Shown here: positions 19,179 through 28,435 of the stretch, piece by piece | How the letters are laid out: every line of letters starts with the position of its first letter | Numbering within the stretch: the stretch's first letter is position 1 | NCBI RefSeq assembly: GCF_020165495.1 | Contig: NZ_JAIUIE010000007.1 | Coordinates: forward strand, 176,492 to 240,491 | Reading direction: 5' to 3' | Length of the DNA stretch: 64,000 bases | DNA from: Mesorhizobium sp. BR1-1-16 | Lineage (GTDB): Bacteria; Pseudomonadota; Alphaproteobacteria; Rhizobiales; Kaistiaceae | The notes under the pieces: generated by a model | What the model was told of the DNA's origin: nothing | Seen by the model: the letters and a program-made list of their open reading frames with translations, nothing else | Database searches by the model: none | Program-made: the position numbers and the translations under genes

Positions 19179-19790
19179 ATGACATCGCTTTCATCGATTT
19201 GCGTCTATTGCGGCTCCTCCGAGGGCGGCGATCCGGTTTATGCCGCCGCCGCAGCCGCGCTCGGCCGCGCCATGGGGTCCGCCGGCATCGGCCTTGTCTA
19301 TGGCGGCGGCTCCATCGGCCTCATGGGCATCGTGGCGCGCTCGGTCATGGCCGCCGGGGGCCATGTCACCGGCATCATCCCGCAGTTCCTGCGCGAGCGT
19401 GAGGTCATGCTCGAGACCGCGCATGACCTCGTCGTCACGAGCGACATGCATGAGCGCAAGCGGACGATGTTTGAACGCGCCGATGCCTTCGTCGCGCTGC
19501 CGGGCGGTATCGGCACGCTGGAGGAGCTGGTCGAGATCATGACCTGGGCCCAGCTCGGCCAGCACAAAAAGCCTGTGCTGATCGCCAATATCAACGGTTT
19601 CTGGGATCCGCTGGTCGTCCTGTTGCGCCACATGTCGGACGAAGGCTTCATCCGGAACGGCTTCGAGGTGAGCTACCTCGTCGCCGACCGCGTCGAGGAC
19701 ATCGTGCCGAAGCTTCAGGCCGCCGCGACCGCGCCCACGACGCGGCAGAAGCCCGCCGCGCCAGCTTCGATCCCGATCGCCGATCTCTAG
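19179..19790 (+). CDS. LOG-family protein (TIGR00730), putative nucleoside 5'-monophosphate phosphoribohydrolase
   Basis: A 203-residue Rossmann-like protein of the LOG family. The opening SICVYCGSSEGGDP, the nucleotide-binding YGGGSIGLMG, the ERKRTMFERADAFVALPGGIGTLEEL signature (PGGxGTxxE) and the MTWAQLGQH segment are all present. Plant and some bacterial LOG proteins cleave cytokinin riboside monophosphates; others act on AMP and similar nucleotides, so the true substrate is open. The ATG at 19179 follows a GAGGAAG ribosome-binding site. It converges with cimA, with a 4-bp overlap at the stops. Confidence 0.92.
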   Translation: MTSLSSICVYCGSSEGGDPVYAAAAAALGRAMGSAGIGLVYGGGSIGLMGIVARSVMAAGGHVTGIIPQFLREREVMLETAHDLVVTSDMHERKRTMFERADAFVALPGGIGTLEELVEIMTWAQLGQHKKPVLIANINGFWDPLVVLLRHMSDEGFIRNGFEVSYLVADRVEDIVPKLQAAATAPTTRQKPAAPASIPIADL

Positions 19791-21385
19791 GCCGGCTCCA
19801 CGCCGGCACGGATCAGCTTGTAGACGATCGAATCGATCAGGGCCTCAAATGAGGCATCGACGACGTTTTCGGATACGCCGATCGTCATCCAGCTGTCGCC
19901 CGTCGCGTCGCGGCTCTCGATGAGCACGCGTGTCACCGCTTCGGTACCGCCATTGAGGATACGGACCTTATAGTCGACCAGCTCGAGGTCGGTGATCACA
20001 TCCTGATAAACGCCGAGGTCCTTGCGCAGCGCCCGGTCGAGCGCATTCACCGGGCCGTTGCCCTCCGCGACGGTCAGAAGACGCTGCCCCCCGACTTCGA
20101 GCTTCACGACGGCTTCCGACACCGAGACCAGCTTGCCGGCCGCATTGTGCCGGCGCTCCACTGTCACGTGGAAGCTCTCGACGGTGAAATAGTCGGGCAC
20201 CGACCCCAGCGTGCGCCGCGCCAGAAGCTCGAACGATGCGTCCGCGCCTTCATAGGAATAGCCGACGGCCTCGCGCTCCTTCACCTCAGACAGCAACGTG
20301 TCCAGCCGGCGATCGCCCTTGTCGACGGGAATGCCGAGCCGTGCCAGTTCGGCCAGCAGATTGGAGCGGCCCGCCTGATCCGAGACGAGCACGCGGCGAT
20401 GATTGCCGACCTGCTCGGGCCGAACATGCTCGTAGGTGCTCGGATCCTTGACGATCGCCGAGGCGTGGATGCCGGCCTTGGTCGCAAACGCCGAAGCGCC
20501 GACATAAGGCGCCTGCCGGTTTGGCGCGCGATTCACGATCTCGTCGAAGCGATGCGAAAGCTGCGTCAGCCCCTGCAGGGCTTCGGTCGTGACGCCGATC
20601 TCGAACCGGTCGGCGTAAAGCGGCTTCAACAATAATGTCGGGATGAGCGAGGTCAGATTGGCGTTGCCGCAGCGCTCACCGATACCATTGAGCGTACCCT
20701 GGATCTGGCGTGCGCCGCCACGAAGCGCTGCCAGCGAATTGGCCACCGCTTGCTCGGTGTCGTTATGGGCGTGGATGCCGAGATGATCGCCGGGTACCAC
20801 AGCGGAGGCCGCGCGAACGATCGCTTCGATCTCCTCCGGCTGGCTGCCGCCATTGGTGTCGCAGAGCACGACCCAGCGCGCACCGGCGTCATAGGCAGCC
20901 TTGGCGCAGGCCAGCGCGTAAGTCGGATTGGCCTTGTAGCCGTCGAAGAAGTGCTCGCAATCGACGAGCGCCTCCTTGCCGGCGCCGACCGCAGCGGCCA
21001 CCGACTGCCGGATACCGTCGAGATTTTCGTCCTCGCTGGCGCCAAGCGCGACACGCACCTGATAGTCCCAGGTCTTGGCGACAAAGCAGATCGCGTCCGA
21101 CTTCGCCTCGATCAGCGCGGCGACGCCGGGATCATTCGAGAGGCTGACGCCGGCGCGCTTGGTCATGCCGAAGGCGGTGAATTGCGCGCGCCGTGTCCGC
21201 TTCTCGGTGAACAGCCGGTTGTCGGTCGGGTTCGCACCGGGATAGCCACCCTCGACATAGTCGAGGCCAAACTCGTCGAGGAGTCCGGCGATGTGCACCT
21301 TGTCCTCTACGGAAAAATCAACGCCATTGGTCTGTGCGCCATCGCGCAGGGTGGTATCGAACAGAGTGACACGTTCACGATTCAT
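19787..21385 (-). CDS. cimA: (R)-citramalate synthase
   Basis: A 532-residue member of the HMGL/LeuA family. It begins VTLFDTTLRDGAQTNGVDFS, with the metal-binding Asp and catalytic Arg, contains DYVEGGYPGANPTD and HAHNDTEQAVANSLAAL, and ends with a LeuA-type dimerisation/allosteric domain. These features match the CimA (TIGR00977) subgroup, which condenses pyruvate and acetyl-CoA to citramalate for isoleucine synthesis. The ATG at 21385 overlaps the stop of the upstream cysS-tail gene (ATGA), so translation is coupled. Confidence 0.92.
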   Translation of the reverse strand: MNRERVTLFDTTLRDGAQTNGVDFSVEDKVHIAGLLDEFGLDYVEGGYPGANPTDNRLFTEKRTRRAQFTAFGMTKRAGVSLSNDPGVAALIEAKSDAICFVAKTWDYQVRVALGASEDENLDGIRQSVAAAVGAGKEALVDCEHFFDGYKANPTYALACAKAAYDAGARWVVLCDTNGGSQPEEIEAIVRAASAVVPGDHLGIHAHNDTEQAVANSLAALRGGARQIQGTLNGIGERCGNANLTSLIPTLLLKPLYADRFEIGVTTEALQGLTQLSHRFDEIVNRAPNRQAPYVGASAFATKAGIHASAIVKDPSTYEHVRPEQVGNHRRVLVSDQAGRSNLLAELARLGIPVDKGDRRLDTLLSEVKEREAVGYSYEGADASFELLARRTLGSVPDYFTVESFHVTVERRHNAAGKLVSVSEAVVKLEVGGQRLLTVAEGNGPVNALDRALRKDLGVYQDVITDLELVDYKVRILNGGTEAVTRVLIESRDATGDSWMTIGVSENVVDASFEALIDSIVYKLIRAGVEPA

Positions 21386-21786
21386 GATGTCTCGCTCGCT
21401 TCGCCGCGAACGTCCCATGTGGTCCAGAAAGCTCCTGTCTCCTCATCTTTGCCGTCGATAATAATGAGACCCATGCCATCCAGCGTCTTGCGAATCTCGT
21501 CCGCCTTCGCGAAGTCGCGGGCACGGCGGGCGTCGATACGCTCCTCGATCAACTGTTCGATCAGCGCTTCATCGAGCGGCAGGCTGGTCATGGCGTCGTC
21601 TTTCTTGGTGCCGGCTTCATCGGGAAGGGCGGCGGGAAGTCCGGATAACCGCGGTTGCGGGAGGGTGACGGTCATACTCTCGCCGCCCGCCGCGGCCAAA
21701 CGAAATCTCGCGGCGTGGAGACTGCCGCAGTCGATCACGACTTCGTTCCCGGTCGTGAGCGGACTTGCTTTGTGATAAGGGTCCAT
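21382..21786 (-). pseudogene. Short gene ending in a cysteinyl-tRNA synthetase C-terminal segment
   Basis: This 134-residue frame ends with a segment that looks like the extreme C-terminus of CysS: IEQLIEERIDARRARDFAKADEIRKTLDGMG, then an acidic turn and a Trp-rich end. CysS proteins end with the same helical ERxxARxxxDFxxADxIRxxL pattern. The catalytic Rossmann domain and KMSKS loop are absent, and the first 65 residues are not recognised. The stop overlaps the cimA ATG, which fits an ancestral cysS-cimA operon reduced to its tail. It could be a remnant that survives because it couples cimA translation, or a small independent protein starting at an inner ATG (MTSLPLDEA). An intact cysS would have to be elsewhere. 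Confidence 0.5.
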
Positions 21787-21891
21787 TAGTTTCCGGGCGA
21801 ACGACGACCCGCCTGCCCAAGACTCCGGCCGTCACCTCCGGGGACGCGACCAGCCTCGATCGCATCCCGTTTCCCGCCCGGATGTTTCACC

Positions 21892-23340
21892 ATGCCCGCC
21901 CGCCTGCTTCCCGACCGGATCCTGCTGCCCCTTATCGTCGCCTGTGCGCTGTTCATGGAGAACCTCGATTCGACGGTTCTCGCCACCGCACTGCCGACAA
22001 TCGCCCGCGATTTCGGCGTCAGCCCGATCAACCTCAAGCTCGCCCTCACCTCGTATCTCCTGACCATCGCCATTTTCATCCCGGCGTCCGGCTGGCTGGC
22101 GGATCGCTTCGGCGCTCGGACGATCTTCCGCCTCGCGCTCGTCACGTTCACAGTCGGATCGATCTGTTGCGGCCTTTCTCACTCGATCGGAGAGATCGTC
22201 GCATCCCGAATCCTGCAGGGTCTCGGCGGGGCGATGATGGTGCCCGTCGGGCGGCTGGTGATTCTGAAGTCCGTCTCGAAATCCGAACTGGTCGGCGCCC
22301 TCGCCTGGCTCACGGTTCCGGCGCTGATCGGGCCAGTGGTCGGGCCGCCGCTCGGTGGCTTCATCACCACCTATTTCGACTGGCGCTGGATCTTCTGGAT
22401 CAACGTTCCGATCGGCATTCTCGGCTTCGTGCTGGCAACGCTGTTCGTCCCCGATATCAGGGGCGAGGAACGGGTTCGCTTCGATTATCCCGGCTTCATG
22501 CTGTCGAGCTTCGGCATTGCCGGCTTCGTCACCGGCTCGACATCGCTCGGCCTCAATCTGATGCCGTGGCCCTATGTCGTTGGCCTGCTTCTGGGCGGCG
22601 GCGCCCTGCTCGTCACCTATGTCTTCTATAGCCGGCGGATCGCCAACCCGATCCTCGACCTGTCGCTTTTTGCGATCCCGAGTTTCCGCGCCAGCGTCAT
22701 CGGCGGATTGCTGTTCCGCATCGGCATTGGCGCGATGCCCTTCCTGTTGCCACTGATGTTGCAGCTCGGCTTCGGGCTCAGCCCTTTCCAGTCTGGCTCG
22801 ATCACGTTCGTCTCGGCCATCGGCGCCATCGCGATGAAATTCGTCGCGCCGCCGCTGCTGCGCCGCTTCGGCTTCCGCAGCGTCCTCATCGCCAATTCCG
22901 TGATTGCCGCCATCTTCATCGGCATGCCCGCGATCTTCGATATCGGCACGCCGATGCATATGATCACGGGGCTGCTCTTCGTCGGCGGCTTCTTCCGCTC
23001 GCTGCAGTTCACCAGCGCCAATGCGCTTTCATTCGCTGACGTGCCGCAGGCGCGGATGAGCCGGGCGACGAGCCTCACCAGCGTGTTCCAGCAATTGTCG
23101 ATGTCGATCGGAATTTCGGTCGGCGCCATCGCGCTCGAAATGTCGCTCGCTCATACCGGCGGCACCATCACGGTCGCGACGTTCCATCCGGCCTTCATCG
23201 CGATCGGCCTGATATCGATGAGTTCGGTGTTCTTCTTCATGAAGATGCCGCGCAACGCCGGCGAGGAAATGTCCGGCCGCCGCTTGAAGCCGAAGACGCT
23301 CGCGCCTGATCCAGTCACGGCGATGCGCGAGCGCGCCTGA
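21892..23340 (+). CDS. MFS drug exporter of the DHA2 (EmrB/QacA) family
   Basis: A 482-residue integral membrane protein with about 12-14 predicted helices. The N-terminal MENLDSTVLATALPTIARDFG is the DHA2 motif D1 (LDxTxVNxALPxI), and WLADRFGART corresponds to MFS motif A between helices 2 and 3. GLGGAMMVPVGRLVI and VGPPLGGFITTYFDWRWIFWIN (motif C region) follow. Such proteins expel drugs or metabolites by proton antiport at the inner membrane. No membrane-fusion partner or regulator is adjacent, so the substrate cannot be inferred. Confidence 0.9.
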   Translation: MPARLLPDRILLPLIVACALFMENLDSTVLATALPTIARDFGVSPINLKLALTSYLLTIAIFIPASGWLADRFGARTIFRLALVTFTVGSICCGLSHSIGEIVASRILQGLGGAMMVPVGRLVILKSVSKSELVGALAWLTVPALIGPVVGPPLGGFITTYFDWRWIFWINVPIGILGFVLATLFVPDIRGEERVRFDYPGFMLSSFGIAGFVTGSTSLGLNLMPWPYVVGLLLGGGALLVTYVFYSRRIANPILDLSLFAIPSFRASVIGGLLFRIGIGAMPFLLPLMLQLGFGLSPFQSGSITFVSAIGAIAMKFVAPPLLRRFGFRSVLIANSVIAAIFIGMPAIFDIGTPMHMITGLLFVGGFFRSLQFTSANALSFADVPQARMSRATSLTSVFQQLSMSIGISVGAIALEMSLAHTGGTITVATFHPAFIAIGLISMSSVFFFMKMPRNAGEEMSGRRLKPKTLAPDPVTAMRERA

Positions 23341-23349
23341 AGCGATTTC

Positions 23350-24102
23350 TCAGGGCCGCCAGGCGGCCTCGTCCTCTTGGCTCTCCTCGTCGTCGCGCGA
23401 CGCGTCCTGGCGCTTTCCCTTGAAGCCTTTGGCGAGGATGAAGAGTTCGACCGAGCCGGCGCGGCTTGCCGGCGGCTTCAGGTGATGCACCGTGGCGAAA
23501 TGCTGCTTCAGCGTCGTCAGGAGCGTGCTCTCGGCACCGCCGCGGAACACCTTCGACAGGAACGAGCCGCCGGGCTTCAGCACGTCGAGCGCGAAGGCGG
23601 CCGCGACCTCGCAGAGATAGGTCGTGCGCAGATGGTCCGTCTGCTGGTGGCCAGTGGTCGGCGCTGCCATGTCGGAAAGCACCACGTCAGCCCGACCGCC
23701 GATCGCATCCTGCAACAGCGCCGGCGCGTCCTCGTCGAGGAAGTTCTTCTGGAACAGGATGACGCCGGGCAGTTCGTCCATCTCGAGATAGTCGATGGCG
23801 ACCACCAGCTTGTTCAAATCGGTCGAGCCGACCCGCTCAACCGCGACCTGCGACCAGCCGCCGGGCGCGGCGCCGAGATCGACCACCTTCATGCCGGGAG
23901 CGAGAATGTGGTGCTTGTCGTCGATCTCGATGAGCTTATAGGCCGCGCGCGAGCGATAACCCTCGCGCTTCGAGCGCACGACATAGGGATCGTTGAGCTG
24001 CCGCTCGAGCCAGCGCGTCGAGGACGCGGTGCGCCCCCGTGCCGTCTTCACGCGGACCGTCAGTTCGCGGCCGCCCGGCCCCTTGCCCTTGCTGTCCTTC
24101 AT
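23350..24102 (-). CDS. rlmE: 23S rRNA (uridine(2552)-2'-O)-methyltransferase
   Basis: RlmE (FtsJ/RrmJ) methylates the 2'-OH of U2552 in the 50S A-loop using SAM. This 250-residue protein has the entire core: [16 protein letters not shown] with the first catalytic Lys, SAM motif [33 protein letters not shown] with the catalytic Asp, and [14 protein letters not shown] with the second Lys. There is a short basic N-terminal extension ([20 protein letters not shown]). The ATG at 24102 overlaps the ppx/gppA stop (4 bp), giving a ppx-rlmE operon that is common in alphaproteobacteria. Confidence 0.96.
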   Translation of the reverse strand: MKDSKGKGPGGRELTVRVKTARGRTASSTRWLERQLNDPYVVRSKREGYRSRAAYKLIEIDDKHHILAPGMKVVDLGAAPGGWSQVAVERVGSTDLNKLVVAIDYLEMDELPGVILFQKNFLDEDAPALLQDAIGGRADVVLSDMAAPTTGHQQTDHLRTTYLCEVAAAFALDVLKPGGSFLSKVFRGGAESTLLTTLKQHFATVHHLKPPASRAGSVELFILAKGFKGKRQDASRDDEESQEDEAAWRP

Positions 24103-25424
24103 GACGCGCGTCCGTTCTGTCGGGGATTGCGACGCCAGACGCCGTCTTCCGCCATCATTTCCACCAGAATGCCCTCGCGAAGCCCGCGATCGGCGACGCG
24201 GAGCCTCTGGCATGGCCAGCGTCGGCGGATCGCCTCGAGGATGGCGCAACCGGCGAGGACCAGGTCGGCCCGCTCACGCCCGATACAGGGATTGGCGACA
24301 CGGGCGGCATAATCCATGCCGGTGATCACCGCCATCATCTGATTGACCTCTTCGGCGCTGAGCCATGTGCCGTCGACGCGCCGCCGGTCATAGCGCGGCA
24401 AGCCCAGATGAACGCCGGCGAGCGTCGTTACCGTGCCGGAGGTGCCGAGCATGTGCAGGTTGCCGGCCGCCACGGCGCGGTCGAGAGCGGCACCTTCCGG
24501 AAAGGCGGCAAGCATCTCGGTCACCTCGGCGACCATCGCCTCGAACACGGTGGCGTCGACCAGTTCGCCGCCATGCCGCTCGCTCAGCGTCACCACGCCG
24601 ACCGGCAGCGACGCCCATGTCCGGATGCGGTCCGACATGCGGCGGCGATGCCGATCGGCCGGCCGCGTCAGGTCGATCCAGACGAGTTCCGACGAGCCGC
24701 CGCCGATATCGAACAGCAGTGCACCGCTGGTCTGCGGATCGATCAGCGAGGCACAGCCGGACACGGCGAGCCGGGCCTCGGTCTCGCGCGAGACGATTTC
24801 GAGATCGAGGCCGGTCTCGGCAAGCACGCGATCAAGAAAGTCAGCGCCGTTCTCAGCAGCGCGGCAGGCTTCCGTCGCAATCAGCCGCGCCCGCACGACG
24901 CCGCGATCCTTGAGCTTCGTCTGGCAGATTCGCAGCGCTTCCACCGCCCGGTCCATTGCCGCATCGCCGAGCCGACCGCTGCGGCCAACGCCTTCGCCGA
25001 GCCTGACGATCCGCGAAAAGGCATCCACGACATGAAAGCCGCGCTCGCGCGGCCGCGCGATCAGCAGCCGGCAATTATTGGTGCCGAGATCGAGCGCAGC
25101 ATAAAGGCCGTCACCAGGCGACCGCGACACCGCGGCCGCCATGGCCACCGGAGGTGATTGCACGTTGGGCTGGGATGCCAAGGCCGGCTGCGGACGTCGC
25201 TCGGGCAGACGCGGAGATCCCGCCGCGGGTGGTGCCCGCAGTTCACCGCCAGCAGCATAGACCGGACGACGCCTCTTGCGCCGGCGGCCCTTCTTTTTCG
25301 ACGCCTGCGAACCGCCATGCGGTCCCTGGCCGTCGGCGGCTCCGACAAGGTCGCGGACAAGGGCCGGACCATTGGCGGGCGCCTCGGAATCCGCGCGTCG
25401 CGGATCCTCGCCCGTAATTGCCAC
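24099..25424 (-). CDS. Ppx/GppA-family phosphatase with basic N-terminal extension
   Basis: A 441-residue protein. The Ppx/GppA ASKHA core starts near residue 105 with [16 protein letters not shown] and continues with the second phosphate loop [14 protein letters not shown] and [17 protein letters not shown]. Family members hydrolyse polyphosphate or pppGpp and so affect the stringent response. The roughly 100 residues before the core are unusual: low-complexity, Pro/Ala-rich and very basic, including [11 protein letters not shown], which suggests RNA or polyphosphate binding. rlmE follows with a 4-bp overlap. Whether the activity is exopolyphosphatase or pppGppase is not decided. Confidence 0.88.
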   Translation of the reverse strand: MAITGEDPRRADSEAPANGPALVRDLVGAADGQGPHGGSQASKKKGRRRKRRRPVYAAGGELRAPPAAGSPRLPERRPQPALASQPNVQSPPVAMAAAVSRSPGDGLYAALDLGTNNCRLLIARPRERGFHVVDAFSRIVRLGEGVGRSGRLGDAAMDRAVEALRICQTKLKDRGVVRARLIATEACRAAENGADFLDRVLAETGLDLEIVSRETEARLAVSGCASLIDPQTSGALLFDIGGGSSELVWIDLTRPADRHRRRMSDRIRTWASLPVGVVTLSERHGGELVDATVFEAMVAEVTEMLAAFPEGAALDRAVAAGNLHMLGTSGTVTTLAGVHLGLPRYDRRRVDGTWLSAEEVNQMMAVITGMDYAARVANPCIGRERADLVLAGCAILEAIRRRWPCQRLRVADRGLREGILVEMMAEDGVWRRNPRQNGRAS

Positions 25425-25566
25425 TTCGAAATCCTCGGCCGCGACGGCACGGACACAAGGCCCGGCGCGCAGCTCTTTGAGTGCCTAGTTGTCCTCAGTG
25501 TAAGCAGCAAAGACCGACCTTACAAGCGAAGGGAGAATGCGCGACGCGGCTCACCCGAAGGGTCGA

Positions 25567-25596
25567 TTGACAGGGGGCGTTTGGAGAGCCGACAAT
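25567..25596 (+). promoter_or_regulatory. Possible sigma-70 promoter of the halogenase-patatin pair
   Basis: A perfect TTGACA (25567-25572) is followed after 18 bases by GACAAT (25591-25596), four of six matches to the -10. It lies 66 bp before the halogenase start. The remainder of 25425-25566 has no clear feature. Confidence 0.35.
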
Positions 25597-25661
25597 CCGC
25601 AAGACTTGGCGCGCAGCCTGAAAAAGGCACGACAAGAGACTGAAAACACTTGGGGGCTGCA

Positions 25662-27203
25662 GTGGCGGATCAACCGCATTTCGTGATCGTCGGCGGCGGA
25701 ACCGCTGGCTGGCTCGCAGCTTTCATTCTGAGCGACAAGGCACGCCGGCTCAAACTCGGCGCGCGCGTCACCGTGGTCGAATCCTCGAAAATTCCGACCG
25801 TCGGCGTCGGCGAAGGCAGCACGGCGGCTCTTCGCGTGCTGATGCAGTATTTCAACCTGAACGAGTTCGAGTTCTTTCGCGAGACGGGCGCGACCTTCAA
25901 GCTCGGCATCCGCCACAAGGACTGGCGCCATATCGGTCACAGCTATGACGGCCCGATCGACGATCCGCATCAGGTCGTGAAGGCACCCGCCGGCGCACCA
26001 TCTGACTATCTCAACGTCTTCTGCGTCGCGGCCGGCCGCAAGCTGCAGGACATGCATCTTTTCGGCCCGCTGCTCGAACGCAAGAAGGCGCCCTATGCGC
26101 GCAAGGATGACGGGACGCTGCTGCCGCTTGGACCGTTCCACCATGCCTTTCACTTCGATCAAGCGCGGGTTGGCAAGTTCCTGAAGGCCCGCGCCTCCAA
26201 TGTCGACACGATCGACGCCAGCGTCTCCGGCCTCGAGCGGGACGCTGAGACCGGTTATATCCGCGCGCTTATTCTTGACGATGGGACCCGCCTTGCCGGC
26301 GATTTCTTTGTCGATGCCACCGGCTTCCGCAAGCGCCTCATCGTCCAGGAACTCGCAGCCCCCTGGATCTCCTATGCAAAGGAACTGCCCGTCAACCGGG
26401 CCCTGCCGTTCTGGATCGACATCAAGCCGGGTGAGGAGATCGCCAACTACACCCTGGCCTGGGCGCTCGAATCGGGCTGGATGTGGCAGATCCCGACGCA
26501 GGAGCGCTATGGCTGCGGCTATGTCTATTCGGACGCCTTCAAGACACCGGACGAAGCGAGGCTCGAAGTCGAGCGTGTGCTCGGTCATCCGATCGAAGTT
26601 CGCGACGACATCCGCTTCGAGATCGGCCGGTTGGCGACACCCTGGCTGGGCAATTGCCTCGCTGTCGGCCTCGCGGCCAGCTTCCTCGAGCCACTGGAGG
26701 CGACCTCGATCCATGGCTCGATCGTGCAGCTGATGCTTTTCGCCGACAACTATCTGAAAAACCCGGAGGAGATGACCGAGACGGACCGCGTCGACTACAA
26801 TCGCCGCTTCGGGCGCCAGGTCGACGATTTTCGCACGTTCATCAACACGCACTACGTCACTGAGCGTGACGACACACCGTTCTGGCGCGATGTGCGAGCC
26901 GAGCGACTCCATGACGAGACCCGGCAGCGGCTCGCGCTCTGGAGCAAGGAAATGCCACGGCGGGAGCACTTCCCGTCCTACCTGGGCGGCCTGCCGCATG
27001 TCGAGACACAGTTGCACTATCCCGTGCTCGACGGGCTCGGATTGCTCGACCCCGAAGTCGCCCGGGCCGAAATGGCGCGCGACCCCAAATTGAGGGCCTT
27101 TGCGCGCGACACCGTCGACAGTCTCGTACGGGAATATCGCGCCGCCGCCGACAAGGCCCTCGGCCATGCCGAGTTCCTCGCTCACATGCGTTCGCTCGGC
27201 TGA
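25662..27203 (+). CDS. Flavin-dependent halogenase (tryptophan halogenase family)
   Basis: A 513-residue flavin-dependent halogenase, a class that uses FADH2, O2 and halide to form HOCl and halogenate aromatic substrates. FAD-binding GGGTAGW is at residues 11-17. The diagnostic WxWxIP is W273-P278 (WMWQIP). The two catalytic residues of PrnA/RebH have counterparts at nearly the same numbers: Lys80 (ATFKLGIRHKDW) and Glu346 (FLEPLEATS). GTG at 25662 is chosen; a TTG four codons earlier is possible. The patatin gene follows after 87 bp. There is no flavin reductase or biosynthetic cluster nearby, so the substrate is unknown and may be a released indole or phenol rather than a carrier-bound one. 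Confidence 0.9.
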   Translation: MADQPHFVIVGGGTAGWLAAFILSDKARRLKLGARVTVVESSKIPTVGVGEGSTAALRVLMQYFNLNEFEFFRETGATFKLGIRHKDWRHIGHSYDGPIDDPHQVVKAPAGAPSDYLNVFCVAAGRKLQDMHLFGPLLERKKAPYARKDDGTLLPLGPFHHAFHFDQARVGKFLKARASNVDTIDASVSGLERDAETGYIRALILDDGTRLAGDFFVDATGFRKRLIVQELAAPWISYAKELPVNRALPFWIDIKPGEEIANYTLAWALESGWMWQIPTQERYGCGYVYSDAFKTPDEARLEVERVLGHPIEVRDDIRFEIGRLATPWLGNCLAVGLAASFLEPLEATSIHGSIVQLMLFADNYLKNPEEMTETDRVDYNRRFGRQVDDFRTFINTHYVTERDDTPFWRDVRAERLHDETRQRLALWSKEMPRREHFPSYLGGLPHVETQLHYPVLDGLGLLDPEVARAEMARDPKLRAFARDTVDSLVREYRAAADKALGHAEFLAHMRSLG

Positions 27204-27290
27204 GCGAAGCAGGCCGAGCTGACAAATTTCATTCCTCGGAAGGCAATCGAGACTAGACTCCTCGCGCTGACTGCGATGGGAGAGAAGTCA

Positions 27291-28373
27291 ATGACGCCAA
27301 GCCGACGTGGTTTCATCACCATGAGCGCCGGCATTTCAGCCGCCTCGGTCCTGCCAGCCGCCGCGAGCGCGACGGAAAGCTGCGTCGATCCGGTCACGGC
27401 GATGGCGGAGGCAGTCTCGAACGGCTTGTTCGCCGATGACGGGCTCGCGCGACCGGCGCCGATGACGCCGACGGTCTCCAACCTCGCCGCCGGACTCGAC
27501 CGGACACTCGTGCTCGGCGGCGGCGGCGAATACTACGTCGCCTGGTATTGCGGGTTCTTCCACGGCCTTCTGGAACTGGGCTTTGATCCTAATCTCGCTG
27601 AGATGGTCGTGGGCACCTCGGCCGGCGCCTATATGGGCTCGTCACTGACCTCGGGCCATTTCGCGCGTCTCCGGACCGAGTTCGATTTCTTCGGCCATTT
27701 TCCCAGCCTGTTCGCCAAGATGGCGCCTGTTTCCAGCGCCAACGCCAGCCAGAAACGAGCGCAGGAAATCAATTTCAAGGTCACGAATGGCGATCCCGCA
27801 TCGATCCAGGCGATCGGACACGCCGCCCTCGCCTCCGACAACAGGGTGAACGGGGATGCCGTCGAGCGTCTCGCCTGGCTCTTGACGGGTGACAGCAAGA
27901 CGGACTGGCCGGTCGCCAAGATGTTCACGACCGCCAATGATTGCTACACCGGAGAGCGCCTCGTCGTCGGCCAGGCCGTCGCGCGCAGGAACGGCATTCC
28001 GCTTGCCCATGCGGCCGGCGCCAGTTCATCGCTGCCCGGCGTCATCGGTCCGACGCTGCTCGGCCAGCGATATTGCATGGATGGCGGCATCGCGCGGACC
28101 TGGGCGCATACCGACATCGTCGCCGGCTCGAAACGCGCGCTCGTCATCACGCTGACCAATGGCCATGACGGCACCGTTCTCACCGGCATTCCGCACAACA
28201 TCAACACGGAGATCGCAGCACTCGAGGCGACGGGCACCAAGGCGATGCTCATCATCGCCGGCACGCCGCCGGGCGTAAACCTGCTTGATCCCAAGGAAAT
28301 CGCGCCCGCGCTGAAGGCCGGCTACGACCGCGCAAAAACCGAAGCGCCAAAAATCCAGCAGTTCTGGTCCTGA
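27291..28373 (+). CDS. Tat-exported patatin-like phospholipase
   Basis: A 360-residue patatin-family acyl hydrolase. The N-terminus is a twin-arginine signal (SRRGFITMSAG, then a hydrophobic stretch and a probable AxA cleavage site near residue 27), so the enzyme should be folded before export to the periplasm. The catalytic dyad is complete: nucleophile Ser110 in GTSAG and Asp264 in DGG; the oxyanion segment is LGGGGEY at 75-81. The ATG at 27291 has GGGAGA before it. It probably shares a transcript with the halogenase. Most bacterial patatins are cytosolic or secreted by other routes, so Tat export is unusual. The lipid substrate is unknown. Confidence 0.88.
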   Translation: MTPSRRGFITMSAGISAASVLPAAASATESCVDPVTAMAEAVSNGLFADDGLARPAPMTPTVSNLAAGLDRTLVLGGGGEYYVAWYCGFFHGLLELGFDPNLAEMVVGTSAGAYMGSSLTSGHFARLRTEFDFFGHFPSLFAKMAPVSSANASQKRAQEINFKVTNGDPASIQAIGHAALASDNRVNGDAVERLAWLLTGDSKTDWPVAKMFTTANDCYTGERLVVGQAVARRNGIPLAHAAGASSSLPGVIGPTLLGQRYCMDGGIARTWAHTDIVAGSKRALVITLTNGHDGTVLTGIPHNINTEIAALEATGTKAMLIIAGTPPGVNLLDPKEIAPALKAGYDRAKTEAPKIQQFWS

Positions 28374-28376
28374 GAA

Positions 28377-28409
28377 CCAAAAGACCCGGCCGCCATCATG
28401 GCGACCGGG
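28377..28409 (-). terminator. Bidirectional terminator between patatin and melA
   Basis: A 10-bp stem with one mismatch (28385-28394 with 28400-28409) and an ATCAT loop separates the convergent genes. On the minus strand it is followed by TCTTTTGG, a good intrinsic terminator for the sugar locus; it may also stop plus-strand transcripts. Confidence 0.6.
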
Positions 28410-28435
28410 CCGTCAACTCAGTCGATCCTGATGGA

